Below the pieces are notes generated by a model that searched no databases, had not been told where the DNA came from, and saw only the letters and a list, made by a program, of their open reading frames with translations. DNA of 43,701 nucleotides from a virus, in the IMG/VR virus record IMGVR_UViG_3300042507_002412, positions 1 to 43,701 of that record. The stretch is one strand, 5' to 3'. The translations under genes were made by a program, and so were the position numbers. This document shows positions 42,677 through 43,701 of this stretch, one piece after another (the first letter of the stretch is position 1; each line of letters starts with the position of its first letter).

Positions 42677-43594
42677 TTATTCATTCGCACTTTCTAACAA
42701 GGAAAGAACCACAGTTAATTCAGTTGAACCAGAAACAATAAATCCGTATGTTTCTTCTAATACTAATTTACCAGAAACTACCGGTGAAAGTGAGTCTGCT
42801 GGTGGTATTGTTACATTAGTAACCAATCTTACAGCTTCTTGCTCAATAAATACAGGAGATTCAATTGTAGCTTTAATAACATCCACTAAAGAATTCACCA
42901 AATATATAGATGCGGATACACCAAATTCAGTTCCATTATTAAATCCAGTTAATACAGATTGAGTAACACCATTTTGAAATAATAATGGAGATGCATCAGA
43001 ACCAGTTGTTGATTGATTTTTTATAATTTGATTTGATAACACTTTTAAATAATCTAAAGCAAATATAGATGCAGAATATTCAGTTGGGAAGATAAGAGAT
43101 TTACCATTTTTATCAAAGTACGCTTTTGCTGCTTTATTTGTTCTAATTGTTGTATTATTAACTATATCGTACTTTATAGCATCCACATCATCCAAAGTAT
43201 TTTGTTCAAAGTAATCTGATATAAAAGTAAATGGAGTTTCTGATAAACTATTTTGATTTTGTGTATATGCTGCTATTTCTTTTCTTAAAAATTGTCTATT
43301 TGCATTTAATAATAAAGATGCGCTTGAAAAGCTTCCACTAAAGTTTAATAAGGATACAGACGAACTTATAAATGAACTACCACTATATACATTTCCAAAT
43401 TCAGGTACAGGTATTTCTTTGTTTGATGTTACAAAAATAGTTACAGGTTGTGTTGCCAAACTATTATTTGTAATTTGACAAGATAACACAATTGATGATA
43501 CACCCGCTGGGGTTGTGTATATTTCATCCGGCTCTCCAGTCAATCCTGTTACTACTGACTGAAACCGATTTAAGGGTACAAAAACTTCTGCCAT
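42677..43594 (-). CDS. Virion structural protein, 305 aa
   Basis: Starts MAEVFVPLNRFQSVVTGLTG and continues with EIYTTPAGVSSIVLSCQITN and QPVTIFVTSNKEIPVP, a beta-rich N-terminal domain familiar from T4-type marine phage virion proteins. The middle is helical (DVDAIKYDIVNNTTIRTNKA), and the C-terminus repeats the beta pattern (FIVSGSTELTVVLSLLESANE). The two similar ends suggest a protein with paired beta domains. It lies upstream of the giant fibre and may link fibres to the baseplate or head. No late motif is seen in the 24-nt gap upstream, so it is probably co-transcribed with the gene that ends at 43619. Confidence 0.75.
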   Translation of the reverse strand: MAEVFVPLNRFQSVVTGLTGEPDEIYTTPAGVSSIVLSCQITNNSLATQPVTIFVTSNKEIPVPEFGNVYSGSSFISSSVSLLNFSGSFSSASLLLNANRQFLRKEIAAYTQNQNSLSETPFTFISDYFEQNTLDDVDAIKYDIVNNTTIRTNKAAKAYFDKNGKSLIFPTEYSASIFALDYLKVLSNQIIKNQSTTGSDASPLLFQNGVTQSVLTGFNNGTEFGVSASIYLVNSLVDVIKATIESPVFIEQEAVRLVTNVTIPPADSLSPVVSGKLVLEETYGFIVSGSTELTVVLSLLESANE

Positions 43595-43618
43595 TTTTTT
43601 ATTTTTTTATTTTCTTTT

Positions 43619-43701
43619 TTATATTTGTAGTGCCAATGAGAACGGAGTTACTAATGAGAATAGAGATTTACTAAATGTTCTACCCACAAGAGTACCAGTT
43701 G
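43619..43701 (-). CDS. C-terminal end of an unknown gene (runs off the right edge)
   Basis: An open frame enters from the right edge and reads TGTLVGRTFSKSLFSLVTPF then SLALQI before a TAA at 43619-43621. Only 27 codons are visible, so the product cannot be named. The 24 nt between its stop and the next start contain only A/T-rich sequence, consistent with an operon. Confidence 0.45.
   Translation of the reverse strand, partial: TGTLVGRTFSKSLFSLVTPFSLALQI

Overview
This 43.7 kb window is a contiguous piece of the genome of a contractile-tailed (myovirus) phage in the broad T4 supergroup. It very probably infects a member of the Bacteroidetes (flavobacteria-like). The T4-type evidence is a RecA/UvsX recombinase next to a gp32-like single-strand binding protein, and a tail cluster with sheath, gp19-like tube, gp26-like protein, tape measure, gp53/LysM-like wedge and hub proteins. 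The host evidence is fourfold: low GC; four promoters of the Bacteroidetes type (TTTGG, exactly 19 nt, TATMTTTR); a signal peptide ending SFGQ; and a tmRNA tag, GASEYAYAA, that resembles Bacteroidetes tags. Every supported gene lies on the minus strand, so transcription runs from high to low coordinates.

Layout in transcription order. 43.7-31.0 kb: the end of an unknown gene, a virion structural protein, a 3401-aa fibre (22 repeat modules, two cupredoxin-like domains, a 1038-aa Gly-X-Y array), a PKD + BspA-type leucine-rich adhesin and a fibre-assembly-chaperone-like protein. 31.0-23.7 kb: two small structural proteins, a 2080-aa fibre with a second collagen-like array and a C-terminal S74 chaperone, and a small protein with a dockerin-like calcium loop. 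23.5-11.8 kb: sheath, tube, gp26-like protein with an apparent +1 frameshift extension, a small protein, tape measure and four baseplate genes. 11.8-11.4 kb: a phage tmRNA gene. 11.3-1.8 kb: a compact family A DNA polymerase-like protein, a secreted NucA-type nuclease, a 1449-aa multidomain protein (ParB-like, possible TraB/ChaN-like and nuclease domains, histone H1-like tail), a small unknown protein, a GH19 endolysin and an ADP-ribosyltransferase with an Alt-like capsid-targeting N-terminus. 1.8-0 kb: gp32 and RecA/UvsX.

Regulation can be read from the sequence. Late units carry the motif ATATTTAT (ATAAATAT on the + strand), usually 21-27 nt before the start codon. Replication genes and the tmRNA use the host-like promoters. 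Rho-independent terminators close the endolysin, tube, chaperone and tmRNA units. The tmRNA terminator overlaps the polymerase promoter.

The least ordinary items are the tmRNA, the frameshift in a T4-type tail chaperone gene, the two distinct promoter codes, the probably injected ADP-ribosyltransferase and polyvalent protein, and the copper-site-like domains inside a giant collagen-like fibre. All family names come from reading the translated sequences by eye; no database search was possible.
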